Shown here piece after piece: positions 1 through 11,875 of a DNA stretch of 64,000 bases. The notes under the pieces were generated by a model that worked only from the letters and a program-made list of their open reading frames with translations, was not told the origin of the DNA and ran no database searches. The stretch covers positions 28,883,915-28,947,914 of the forward strand of contig CAIIXF020000001.1 of the NCBI GenBank assembly GCA_903813345.2, written 5' to 3'. A program made the position numbers and the translations under genes. Position 1 is the stretch's first letter. Every line of letters begins with the position of its first letter. This stretch comes from Owenia fusiformis (lineage: Eukaryota > Annelida > Polychaeta > Sabellida > Oweniidae).

Positions 1-125
1 GAACACCTCCAGAAGTAGAACATTCTGCTAGTTGAACACTTCAGAGTACAAGACCAACTGACTTCATGTTAAATGAACCTCCTCCCAAGAAACACTTTTT
101 AGAGGTAGCAAAGATATTCCACTAT
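1..125. mobile_element. Truncated copy of a small GAACACCTC-type inverted-repeat element
   Basis: The sequence resembles the complete element at 54180-54360: both carry GAACACCTC near the left, then a segment ending GTTAAATGAACCTCCT, then a stretch close to TTTTAGAGGTA. The left terminus lies outside the window. Related copies are at 28511-28671 and 44364-44522. The element has no coding capacity. Confidence 0.4.
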
Positions 126-707
126 ATTAACATGCTTATTATATTTCAATGATTAGTGAATATGAAATATTGCCAAATTTTTAAGTGACAAACCAGACAA
201 GAAGTGCAATGGTGGCCCCCTGGAGCATATCAGTCCGATGGTCATAAAATATGGATAGTTGGAAAGAAAATGAATGATGTACAAATGCACCAAATATCAG
301 AAAATAAAATCAAGGGTTGCTGTTTTTGATCACCCTGTATAATGAGTATGCAACACCAAAAAAATAAAATACAAATAAAATAAATTAAACAATAATTACC
401 TGAAAGCCTACGACGGCCATCATCTAATGTACATATACACTGTATAGACTTCAATGATCCTAGGGTATTGTTATCTACATGTAGGAGACATCACTCAGAT
501 TGTTAATAAAAACATCTATTTTAGAAGGTGTGTGCAGTAGGCTATTGTGATTGTAGATAAAAAAGAAGTGCAGCAGTGTAGCTTATTAGAATGACAGCTT
601 GTGATTTAAACCTAAAAAAAGAGAGTTAGAAGCCAAATGTAAGGGGATGGGCATTTTTTCTTGTGTAAATTCTATGTTCAAATTAGAGCAATCTTAGTGA
701 AATCATG

Positions 708-1135
708 TCAATCTGGGTACCCAGGTGGATAGATAAAGGGATGACAGATGAATGGATGACAGATGAAAAGATAACGGAATAACAGGTGAATGAATGACAG
801 ATGAAGGGATAATATAAAGGAATGACAGATGAAGGTATGGCATGTGAAAGAATGGCAGATGAAGGGACGACAGGTGAAGGAATGACAGATGAAAGGATGA
901 TATAAAGGAATGACAGGTGAAGGAATGACAGATGAAGGGATGCTAGATGAAGGGATGACAGGTGAAGGAATGACAGATGAAGGGATGACAGGTGAAGGAA
1001 TCACAGATGAAGGGATGACAGGTGAAGGAATGACATATGAAGGGATGCTAGATGAAGGAATGACAGGTGAAGGAATGACAGATGAAGGGATGACAGGTGA
1101 AGGAATCACAGATGAAGGGATGACAGGTGAGACAA
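708..1135. repeat. Minisatellite of 15/30-bp units
   Basis: Units of about 15 bp alternate between forms such as GAAGGAATGACAGAT and GAAGGGATGACAGGT, forming a 30-bp higher-order unit. The unit length is a multiple of three, which opens long frames on both strands encoding Met-Thr-Gly-Glu-Gly or Pro-Ser-Val-Ile type peptides. These frames show no sign of being genes. Copies on the left (720-860) are more diverged than those on the right. Confidence 0.85.
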
Positions 1136-1139
1136 GTTA

Positions 1140-2690
1140 TTAAACAGTTGAAGCGAGGGTTATGTCCGCCATTTGTGACAACGGAATCTAACTTTATCGT
1201 AGTCAGGCTATTCCGGTGTGATGGTGGCAAATCAAAATTAAAGTTGCAAACAAAATCAAGATATCCCACTTTGAGTCATCCCATTTAATTTCTTCAAACA
1301 TTGAAACATGCAGTAGGATTAATAGATCAGCGAGCAGTGCCAACTCAGGCGTTAATTGGAATGCACCATTTTTCTTGTTCCATTCAAACTTGTTCCATTC
1401 AAAGCAAAACAAAAATGCTTTTCTGTTGGTACATTATTCTGTTAAACAGAATTGTTCCTTTTACCCGTGTTTAACCCAAAGCCCGCTAAAACGAGGGAAT
1501 CTGTACAATTAAGCAATGCACTGACAGAAAGGCATTGTGTTTTCCTTTGTTTGAAGAAAAAAGGTGCAGTATGAGACTCACAATCCTTGATTTTCAAACA
1601 TCTGTTAGTTCTAAAATTCAAATTAACAGTTGTTTTTGGTAAAGTTGGACCCGTGAGATACTAAAATTGAAAACAGTGGTGCAAGACTTAGAATGAACAA
1701 TGTGAATTTAGCAACAGCTTTCACCTCCAATTCTCCTTTTCGCGGTTCGCTCTTTGAACCAGAACGTTCGCAAATATGCACTCAAAAAGCACTCAAAAAG
1801 GACAAAATTTGATTGGTCAATATTTTCCCACTATGCATTTCGCGTAGCTATTTGCGTGACAAGAAAGTTCTAAATCAAACTAATTACTCAATTTTGTTTT
1901 TACACCCGTACGCTAAATAAAACAATGACACCATCGTAAGTATTCTTCTTTGTCATTGCTTTAATGGTCAGTATACCGAGTTTAATCAATAAAAGATTGT
2001 ACAATGAACAACAAAATTCAGAAAGGAGTACTATAGATTTGCTTTCGGACCACTGAACAGATTGACCTAGATAATAGCGACGCGTCTTCTTTGGTCTACT
2101 GCTCAGTTGTTTCTGGGTTTTCAACGTACCTCTATAATGTAATTTGAAGATGAATACTTTTATTCAGTTGTTGCATCGATGTCGCAGTTTGTAATGCGGT
2201 AAGATTGGCATGAAAGTATTGAAAGTCGAATGGAATAGTTTTTTCCAATATGGCGACTAGTCTACGGATCACGTGACCTTCTCTTCCGGAAATATTTTCT
2301 CACTTTTCAATCATCGTTTTCACCACGCTATGAATTAATACAATGAAAAAAATAGCTGTTATATTAAGATTAATGAGAGATCAATCGTTTCTAATAATTT
2401 TTTCTGTACTCTCGTACGGGAATATGAACGAATATATCGTTTGAAAAATAGGTGTGAAAATCCCCATGTTAAACCTATGAGGGAAAATAAGGAAGTCTAA
2501 ATTTGTTCCTCCGCGAACTGCATCATGGGAAATATTTTGCCCTTATAAGAAAAGATTTTCGCATCTTCTCTTTTGAAGAGGGAATAACGATTTCGAAAAT
2601 TCTGGTGGCAAATATTCAAATTGAACTCTCAGAGCGCCATCTTCCAAATATTGACCCCTAGAAGTGGAACCATGTGACAAGCAAAGGAAA
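1140..2690. other. Non-coding stretch, nothing recognised
   Basis: I see no convincing coding exon, RNA gene or transposon end here. Open frames are short and low in complexity. Around 2240-2560 the sequence is slightly richer in CG, without further structure. Confidence 0.4.
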
Positions 2691-2694
2691 CTGA

Positions 2695-3320
2695 AGGGTG
2701 TCGCATACATAGATCTCGGCCAGATTTTTTTGTAGTAGGGTAAGTAGCTCAATAAATATTCCTCAAGATGAGACACCGAAAAAATTTCGAATTTTAAAAA
2801 TGACGATTGTGCAGCAATTTCTGAAAAATATGAGAGAAATCATACCTCAGTCGAAGCGTCTTGTTATTCTTTAACTTTTTTATCACTAATGAACGTTATT
2901 CAAGCAATGGTGTGTTGATAAGAGGCCAAAACTGATATTTATCTGCGGGCTCTTGTCTGTCCAAATCTGAATGGCGCTCCCGTGATTCCGGAAACGAGAC
3001 GTCAGCATTACAAAGATATTTGGACACACAAGAGCCCGGATCAAGTGAAAAATATTTGCCGTATTAAAAGTCAATTTACTGCGTCCATGGGTTATTTACT
3101 CGAACAAAACAAGTAGAAATAGAAAGATGAAGCTCTCAGCTATAAATTAAATGCAAAATCTGTCACGGGGAAGCAGGTACCATTCTGTATAAGGAACGTT
3201 TTGAAAGGTGGTCACTTTTTTTGAGATTTTCCAGTTTGGTGTCTCATCTTCTGAATTATTCTTTGAGCCTATGAGATCCTACTACAAAACGATCTGGCCA
3301 ACATCTATGCTCACATACAG
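2695..3320. mobile_element. Foldback-like inverted-repeat element
   Basis: The segment around 2700-2785 (containing GGCCAGAT, TTTGTAGTAGG, AGATGAGACACC) recurs as its reverse complement at about 3233-3320. A second, inner pair lies at about 2945-2975 and 3010-3045 (GGGCTCTTGT versus ACAAGAGCCC). Two nested inverted pairs make the whole segment able to fold back. No transposase frame is present and I could not fix the exact ends or a target-site duplication. Confidence 0.55.
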
Positions 3321-4179
3321 GGTCCCATATTACCAATGTGATGCCTAGGCCTAGATTAGAAGGTAGCCTATCAATGTGTCAACATGGATTGTAAGAGAAA
3401 TTCTACATAAAAACTTACAGCAAAATGTGGTCTCTCGGAGTTGCTTGTAGGCCTCTCACCCTCTTGGTTATTTTCCGCAGTCATGGTGATAGTATAGCTG
3501 TTGTAGATGTCCAAGTCAAGGTGTTCATTACAGAATATTTGAAGTAAAAAAATTGAAATTTAAAAAATTGTAAAATTGACCGATTTCGCCGATATGTCAG
3601 TTCCAAAGTGTATTTATTTATTACTTTTCATGTAAATTGATTATTGATATAATATTATATTATCGTTTTATTTCATTTTGAACTTTGGTTGAAGCATAAT
3701 CATCGTTTTAATGTTAAAAATGTGTAGTTTCCAATGTCCATCTTGTCATTTACCTCATACCTTTAATCGTGTAATTTCAGTAATCAAATCAATGTGAATA
3801 ACTCGCTGCGTGCACCGAACTCGGGTAGCAGGTAAATCATTAATTGAAAGAACTCTTGTTGCCTAGTGCAGGTAAACTGCTTTCAATAAAAAGTTTATAC
3901 AGGAGTAATGTTGTGACATAATCCCTTTCAAAACAGCTTTTACATTTCCATGTGACGAGTATTATCTGGAGTTGGTTCATATCCAGGCCTAATAGTCACT
4001 TTGATAAAGGATCAAGCTTGATAAAGTATCAAGCAAGCACATAAGGCAACACTAAAAAAAGTCATTTAAATTGACAATTATTTGCTATCCGTCTAGGACC
4101 TTGGAATAAAATCAAGTGGAACTGCAACTAATTGTGTACCCCCCCCCCGTGTTGGACTTGTTGGTATACAATGTATATC

Positions 4180-4803
4180 CAGGTTGTTCCCCTAGGGGAT
4201 TCACTGTATATAAAACTCGACGGGGGTCCTACATGTAGGCTGAAGCCTCGAATATCAATATGTTCCCATACCAATCTGTCAAATTTCAATATGTTCCCAT
4301 ACCAACCAAAATAACGCCCAAAGGCTATACCAAATGTCCAAATATAGGACCAATGCCATACATGTACCAAATGTCCAAATATAGGACCAATGCCATACCA
4401 AATGCCCAAATTATGGGACCAATGCAATACCAAATGTCAAAATGTAGGACCAATGCCATACCAAATGTCCAAATATGGGACCAAGGGCTAAAATTCAAAA
4501 GTTGAAGAAGGCCCTGGAAAAGAAGATACTTCGGGAAACGATCCAAAACAACTTCAAATTTGCAACTACTGGACCAATGCCATACCACGAATGTTAGGTA
4601 ACGTATCTACAACGACCATTCTCATACCAGAAGAGCAAAAGTCCGACCATTGCCATAGCTCAGAAGTCAGAAATTTCCGGGCATTCCCATACCAAATCCT
4701 AAAATATGGGTCCATCGCCATACCAAACGTTGAAAAAGGTACCCCACATGTGCCAAGGATCCCGTCAAGGTTTATATATAGTGAACCCCCCGGGGTTGTA
4801 CCT
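4180..4803. mobile_element. Non-autonomous inverted-repeat element, copy 1
   Basis: The left end (AGGTTGTTCCCCTAGGGG followed by TTCACTGTATATAAAAC) is matched in inverted orientation by the right end (GTTTATATATAGTGAACCCC, then CGGGGTTGTACCT). The terminal inverted repeats are close to 48 bp. The interior at 4330-4480 holds about five units of roughly 30 bp built on ACCAATGCCATACCAAATG. A second copy with the same ends and related interior lies at 10603-11098. There is no transposase frame; the short open frames come from the internal repeat. Confidence 0.65.
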
Positions 4804-5719
4804 AACGGTCCTTATTATGTTTTTTTGATTATATACAGTTGTATAAACTACAACAGCCTTTGTGAAGATCTACATCACATTTTGCATGCATCGTTTCCCT
4901 GATGACAGTAAGCAGCTCAAAGCTGTGCAGTTGCATGTTGTTTCTAAGGCATGTACTGCATTTAAAATATTTGACTTATTACAAAACAATATTATCATTG
5001 TAAAACCACAATCTTTGATAAATCCATGGACATTTAGATTGAATTCGAGGTAGATGGCAGCAGCAGAATTCTTCGAATATTTTTCTTGAATTATGAATAA
5101 ACACAGGTCGATTACCATGCCATCTTTATTAATAAAAAAATTATTTAAACTTTCTGCAAATTCAACATGATGACAAAAATTGACAAAGTGTCCCTTATAA
5201 AAAGTTCAACATTGAAAGTCCAAATTTAAACCACTGTTATCAATCTCTGGATATCGATTGTTTCAACAATTAAGATTAAAGGAAAAACCATAGTACAATC
5301 AATAACAATGACTAGCAACCATTGGGCAATATGTTTTGTTCAATGATTGTATAGTTCAACCTCTGCAACCATCAGACCATCCTGACTTAATATTATTCAA
5401 AATTATCTTTATGTTTTAGTTTGGCAGGCATCGTGGTAAGCCCCGCCCTCTCCATCTCTATCCTCCTGCGATGCAACAGAGAGAAATGCGCATGCTATGA
5501 GTATCAGAATGTTTGACAGGTAGTTGGCAGGTAGAAACAGGTGATATATTTCAAATATCCCAGACAGATAGGCTATGGAACAATGGGAAACATCAGTTGC
5601 CATTCGCTTCATCCAATATTCGCAGTTAGGACTGAAGATTTTATATATAACCATGGGCTTTCATTTAGAAGGGTATGCAACTCTGTGTAATAACCTGAGA
5701 CCTTCAAAATGAGCAATGC

Positions 5720-7450
5720 CATGCTTCCCTTTCAGGCCCGTAAGACACTTTTCTCCAAGGGGGGTGCGGTTTTTAGCTTACTAAAGAGAATATAAAATTG
5801 TCAATTTTTTTGCCGCGTAAATCAAATCGCGTAAGTCAGAGGGGGGGGGGGGCTCAGTTACTCCCTATATTGGTTTGGAATTAACAAATGCAACTTCCAA
5901 ACGTTTTAATTGTTTTGTGGGGGGTGTGAGGTCCACTTCCCTAGAAAATTGTACAGTTTTGAGATGCTATTTGGTGCTTTCTGGGCACTTTCAAAGTGTA
6001 AGTTTCCAAGCAGTACGCCACCACCATGGCAATAAGAGTTGAGTGAATAAAAAACCGAGCATTCATGGGGTCTGGGAAAATTTTGAAATTTGGTTGTATT
6101 TGGAGCGAATTTGCAACCATCTGGTACGCCTGTGCGTTATGAATCAATAAGAAAAATGTGTATTTTTTTCAAATTATTTTGGGGGTGTCAAAGTGGATGA
6201 GAGGGTGAAATGGGGTGTGGTGCCAGTAGGGGAGCAAGGGGTTGTCCCCGAGAAACATTGACCATATCAAGGTGCTATTTGATGATGTCTGGGCACTTAA
6301 AAATTGTCTGAGACAATACATGAAATTCAGAATATTTTCTTTTGTTTTGTGGGGGATGTGAGGGGTGGCTAACTCTCCTAGAAAATTTTACAATTTAAAG
6401 ATGATATTTGGTGCTTCTGGGCACTTTTAAAGTGTATTAGTCAATAAAAACATTGAAAAACAATCACAATTTTTTTCAAATTTTGGGGGTGTCAAAGGGG
6501 GGGGGGGTGCCAAAGGGGGAGGTGGGGCTGGGGTGCCAGAGGGGGAGCAAGTGTTTGTCCCCCATATCAAAATTTACAATATCAAAGTGCTATTCGATGA
6601 AGTTTGGGCACTTTAAAAGTGTCTGTGCCTAAAAGTGCCAATTTCCCAAGAAAATTTTAAGATGCTATTTGGTGCTTTCTGGGCACTTTAGTCAATAAAG
6701 TCAATAAAAAAATTTGAACTTTTTTTTTGGGGGGGGGGTGTTAAGGGGGGGGGCTGCCAGAGGGGGAGGTGGAGTGGGGATGCCAGAGGGCGAGTGAGTG
6801 TTAGTCTTCCAGAATCATTAACTTTATCAAGAAGCTATTTGATGATATCTGGGCAATTTAAAAGTGTCTGAGACAATACATAAAACAAATTCAGAACTTT
6901 TCCATTGTTTTGTTTGGGGTGTGACGGGGTGGCCCACTCCCCCTAGAAAATTTTACAATTTTACAACGCTATTTGGTGCTTTCTGGGCACTTTCAAAGAG
7001 TATGAGTCGCAATTAAAGAATTTGAGAAAATCACAAATTTTTTTCGGAGGGGGGGGGGTCAAGGAGGGGGGCGCCAGAGGGGGGGGGGGTCTATGCAAGT
7101 GCAAGATGCAAGAGAGGGAGCAAGTCCCCGAGAAACACTAACTCAAGGAGCTATTTGATGATGTCTGGGCACTTTAAAAGTGCCTGAGACAAAACACTAA
7201 AATAAATTTAGAACTTTTCCAATTGTTTTGTGGGGGGTGTGAGGGGTGGCCAATTCCCCTAGAAAATTTTACAATTTTAAGATGCTATTTGGTGCTTTCT
7301 GGGTACTTTCAAAGTGTATGAGTCAATGAAAAAAAAATTACAAAAAAAAAAAATTTCAAAATTTTTTTTTTTTTTCAAATTTATTTTGGGGGGTGACAAA
7401 GGGGGGTGCGGTCGCACCCATCGCACCCCCCCCATCTGACGGCCCTGCCT
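5720..7450. repeat. Tandem ~300-bp repeat with poly(G) tracts
   Basis: Two landmark phrases alternate along the region: GATGCTATTTGGTGCTTTCT near 5963, 6400, 6660, 6970 and 7280, and GCTATTTGATGATGTCTGGG or close variants near 6270, 6590, 6830 and 7150. This gives four to five diverged units of about 300 bp. Each carries G homopolymers up to about 12 bases and GGGGGTG runs. No gene is present. Such G tracts could form G-quadruplexes and are prone to assembly error. Confidence 0.7.
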
Positions 7451-7579
7451 TTTATGCATAATATTTCGAAAAGTATTAGGTAAATGTATATGTTTTAGTA
7501 TTATTTTGATTAAAAATCAATTTTCAAAAGGATTAAAGCATAAAATATATTCAATCTCATGTAAAAGTAAACAAAAAAG

Positions 7580-7859
7580 TAGTTCAACAAGTTAAACCTA
7601 GTCTGGGCCTTATTTCTTATCTGACATATCTTGTGGCCCGCCCTAGGTTTAACTTCCGTGCCTATTCGGCCCTTGATGCAAAAAAATTTAATGGTGGCCT
7701 ATGGTACCGCATGAAATTCCATGCGCGTTTAATTAATAACTGATGGTGAGAATTTGCAACAAATGAAAGCATAGCACGGAAGTTAAACCCAACCACGGCA
7801 ACACGAACATTCAGATTAAAAAATGAAAGCCGTGGTATTGGGTTTAACTTGTTGAACTA
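7580..7859. mobile_element. 280-bp MITE with TAGTTCAACAAGTTAAAC ends
   Basis: The left end TAGTTCAACAAGTTAAACC is repeated as the reverse complement GGTTTAACTTGTTGAACTA at the right end. The interior also holds GGTTTAACTTCCGTG and its complement CACGGAAGTTAAACC, so much of the element is palindromic. It has no coding capacity. Both ends sit in TA-containing sequence, which would fit a TA-targeting family. Confidence 0.6.
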
Positions 7860-8429
7860 ACAAAAAAGACCAATAAGAATAAGAGGTATCAAGATGTTCT
7901 CTTTGGGTATTGCATTGTGGGTAATTATTCAAGAACACATTCCAATAAAACATAATTTGTGGGAGAATGTTCACTTTCTGTATTGTCATAATTATGATTA
8001 ATTCCATTTTTTATTAGATTATCAACATGTATGGAGATAATCATGTTTATATTTTTGAGTTATTTCTCTAATCATCCATAAAAAATACAAAATAAGATTT
8101 TCTTGGAATGTGTACATTCTCCAATTTTGAAAACCCAAAGGCAATGCTTATGTATGAAATATGGGAAGTTGCCTACCCTTCTAGTTGAACGCCCATGATA
8201 TAACTAACTTTCATATTTGACTAATCACAAGCTGCGCCTTCTTCATTTATATTCATGTCCATGTACACTTGTACAGTAGTGATCTTGGGAATGGTACATC
8301 TGAAGTATTTATTCCTTTGGTAGAATAATTCGATTTCTAAATGGATGGCTCAGACAACAGTTAAGCATCATATGTAAGACAACAATGGCAAACACAAAAT
8401 ATTTATGACTGACTTTTGACCTTTCTGGT

Positions 8430-8700
8430 AACATTGAATTTCTGAGAACTTGTAGATGATTTTGAAAAAAAAATTGACCTTGAGAAGATCATTGAAGGTC
8501 AATTTTTTTACCTTGAGAATGTCATTGAAGGTTAAATCTATAGTCAGATTTGAACTTTTGAGAACTTGAAGATGATTTTGAATAAAATTGGTCAATTTGA
8601 AGCAAGTTGAAAAAAGACCTTTTGACCTTTTTTGACCTTGAGAAGGTCATTGAAGGTCAGATGTTAAATCTAAAGTCAAATTTGAACTTATGATACCTTG
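8430..8700. repeat. Diverged short repeat (GACCTTGAGAAGGTCATTGA)
   Basis: The phrase TTGACCTTGAGAAGGTCATT followed by GAAGGTCA occurs three times in slightly different form (about 8475, 8505, 8630), linked by AGAACTTGAAGATGATTTTGAA-like spacers. The arrangement is an imperfect tandem repeat. No gene is visible. Confidence 0.5.
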
Positions 8701-8764
8701 AACATGATTTGAAAAAAATTGAAGTCAGTCTACACAGTATTTGTTAAGTTATTGGAAGAATTTG

Positions 8765-8871
8765 TTACAGATGCCAACCGCCGCCTGCCACCCACCGATC
8801 GCCAAACACCAACCACCGCCACAAAAAACGGTCACCATAACAATATGTCACCACTTCTTGGTGGTGACATA
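8765..8871 (+). repeat. Dispersed ~110-bp repeat, copy A
   Basis: It shares TTACAGATGCCAACCGCC, a stretch of CAAACACCAACC words and a closing ATGTCACCACTTCT with 62430-62540, and in reverse orientation with 34990-35110 and 46335-46470. Four copies in one 64-kb window point to an interspersed family. No coding capacity and no tRNA-like promoter were recognised. Confidence 0.5.
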
Positions 8872-10602
8872 GTTAAAAGCCAGAATATCTACTTGTATTT
8901 CACAAGTACATACTGAATTGTTCACAAAAACTGACTTTTTACATGTAGGTAAAAATATTACGAATGGATATGGTTAATGACCGAATTCAGGTATTTATGA
9001 TTAAAATGTAATTATAGTGCAGTCAGAATGTGGGTTTCGGCGTGCGTTCAGAGGGATTTTATGGGACATAATTTTTCATGTTACTACTATGATTATACAT
9101 ATTTGTATGGATTATTAGATCTTAGTTTTTCAGCTTTTAGATTTTGTGGCCATTTTACCCCCCATGGGCTTAAATTTGGACCCCTACTATAAAATTGGGC
9201 AAGAACTCAAAAAATACTCAGTGGAATGTTTCCAAATTACAAAGTTATATTGGTATAGGCTAACTGAATATATGATAAAAATTTCATGTCACATGGTTAA
9301 GTGGTTGCCATGGAAATGGATAAAACATGCCCATCGGGTGTCAATTTTCAGGCCAATTTTTCAGGACTGACAGAGTCATTTCATGGATATTTTGTCACCA
9401 ATGTGTTAGGAAGGGTTAAAATGTAAATAGAAAACTTCTATAATATATTAGCAACAACTGTATGTAAAGATCAGTCCACAAAACCTCAGATTTTGGCCTT
9501 GTATTGGTCCATGACTTATACAGGGGTCTATTTCATAGACTCGAGCTCCCACATTGGATGGATGCTATAACTTTTGAAATAATGGAGATACAGGTCTCAT
9601 TTTTTCAGATCTTCATAAATGGTTAGTTTTAAGTATTTTATTTTACTTTGGGAGCTGACATGTGATTGGTTGCCATGGTAACCAGGGTTTTAAGGAAATT
9701 CTGACCCCCAGATTGGATGGATGCTATAACTTTTGAAATAAGGAAGATACAGGTCTCATTTTTTCAGATCTTCATAAATGGTTGGTTTTAAGTATTTTAA
9801 TATACGTTGGGAGCTGGTATATGATTGGTTGCCATGGTAACCAGGATTTTAAGGAAATCCTGACCCCGACATTGGATGGATGTTATAACTTTTGAAATAA
9901 GGGAGATTCATGTCTCATTTTTTCAGATTTTTGACAATGATTGATTCAAAGTATTGATTTAGACTTTGAGAGCTGAAATTTGATTGGTTACCATGGAAAT
10001 CAGGGTTTTGTTGAAATTCAGACCTCCACAAGTGATGAACACTATGACTCTTAAATACAGCCAGATAAGATATAATCTTTTCAGATGTAAGATAATAATA
10101 ATATGTGTGTATTTTATTAGACTTTGGAAGCTAAGATTTATTTGTCTGCCATGGGAACCATGTTTCATTGTCATGGTAACTGCTGTTTTCGTTTTCAGAT
10201 TCACCTTTATTCTAGATAGGTCACATGACATAAAATACCAAATTGCTCAAAGTTACCATTTTATTCTTAATTTGGGGATTTTTTTCTATTTTATATGATT
10301 TACATGCTCATGACTCAATAATACTAGAGATGCAAACATTGTTTGACTCATAAAATATCAAATACTAGTAAACAATACATGTATGTCTGACAATATTGCC
10401 TTATTCCATACGACTAGTTCTTACAAAAGTTCTGACTCCTAATTTGTTCATCTGTACTCATCATTACTGTTTTCATTTAGCACAATTTCCTCTTAACATC
10501 AATTTCTGTTGGAATGAAGGATTGTTTTGACCATTCTTGAGATAAGGATCCTCAGGGGATATAGTCCACTCATGCAGTATTGGACTTGGCAGAATGGGTT
10601 AA

Positions 10603-11098
10603 GACTGGTCCCTGTGGGTTCACTGTATATAAAATTTGGCTGGGATCCTAGGCTGAACCCTCAGCTATCAATATGTTCCCATCCAATCTGTCAAATTCGA
10701 ATGTGTTCCGATATCAACCAAAATAATGCCAAAAAGCCATACCAAATGCCCAAATATAGGACCAGTGCCATACCAAATATCAAGATATGAAAACATGGCC
10801 ATTCAAAATTTCTAATGCCTCGAGAAGAAGGCAGATCATTGAGGAAAACAACCAAAAACAACCTCACATTAAGGATATACTAGATCAATGCCATACATGT
10901 ACAACAAGTGAGGGGCAACATATTTTTCACGACCATTCCCAAATCCGACCTTTGCCATACCTCTCAAGTCATAATTGGGAGAGCATTCTCATACCAGATC
11001 CTAAAATTTGGGTCCATTGCCATATCAAATGTTAAAAGTAACCCTCCTGAGCTGAGGATCCCCTCAAGGTTTATATACAGTGAACTCCTGGGAGACCT
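10603..11098. mobile_element. Non-autonomous inverted-repeat element, copy 2 (nested)
   Basis: The left end GGGTTCACTGTATATAAAAT and right end TTTATATACAGTGAACTCC are inverted copies of each other and match the ends of the element at 4180-4803. The interior keeps the CAATATGTTCCCAT and CATACCAAATGCCCAAATAT words of copy 1 but lacks its tandem expansion. It lies within the foldback element at 9015-13287, so it probably inserted after that element formed or was captured by it. Confidence 0.65.
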
Positions 11099-11267
11099 CT
11101 GTTTATTTAGTAATGTTTCTCCTTCCAAATTTATGTTTTATCATCCATCCTCTTCAAATGTTATAATGAGTAATCATTACAAGGTGGAAGAGTTCATCAT
11201 TTAATTCATTGCATTTTATTAGCTGCTATGAAAGCAGTGAAGGACCAATCTTGAAAGATGGGAAGAG

Positions 11268-11875
11268 TTGAAATGTCAACACCTCCATAAGTGAGGGCAG
11301 GACTGTTATGTTTTGGAGAATATCTTATGTGAAACCGCTCATATCGTTATCTATTGATGTAAGTTACAAATATATTTTTGTAATTCTGCTGTACTTTTAC
11401 TGGTGAACAATTAAACTTTGGATTTTATTGTGTCAGGAATTTCTATATTGATTCCTATTATGAAGAGAAAATAACCTTAAGAACCTCAACTGATGTGAAC
11501 TCTGTCCCATTAGATGTCAGAGGCTCAACCCAACCCCTGTAGCTGCAAATCTAGGACCAAGTCCTGTGTGAAGCTATATTAGCCTTCAATGCGTTTACTG
11601 GATCAGATTCCTCCAGTGCCTTTCTGAACAAAGGAAAAGTAAATCAACTGAAACGGAAGACAAACAATTCTTAAAGTTGTTTTCTTCAATAGGAAACAAT
11701 ATAGGAATTCCCGCTACCATAAAATCGAAAGTTGAATTTCACCTGCAAAAATACAGCAGAAATAGAAAAATAACTGCCACTTATAGATTACGAGATGAGC
11801 TGTTTCCCATGAGATACAGAACAAAACAGAACAGTGCTGCCCTCACTTATGAAGGTGTTGACATTTTCTTTCACA
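11268..11875. repeat. Inverted pair inside the foldback element
   Basis: AAATGTCAACACCTCCATAA followed by GTGAGGGCAG at about 11271 recurs inverted at about 11835-11870 as CTGCCCTCACTTATGAAGGT followed by GTTGACATTT, and the match continues inward for about 60 bases. An open frame of 67 codons at 11677-11880 ends in the right copy. It has no recognisable domain and I do not call it a gene. Confidence 0.5.

Noticed and set aside
708-1143. Open frames on both strands of the 15-bp minisatellite
   Set aside because: The unit length is a multiple of three, so frames stay open by construction; the peptides are pure repeats.
9146-9370. 74-codon frame repeated almost identically at 12932-13126
   Set aside because: Identity is explained by the near-identical inverted arms of the foldback element; there is no family resemblance or codon-level sign of selection.
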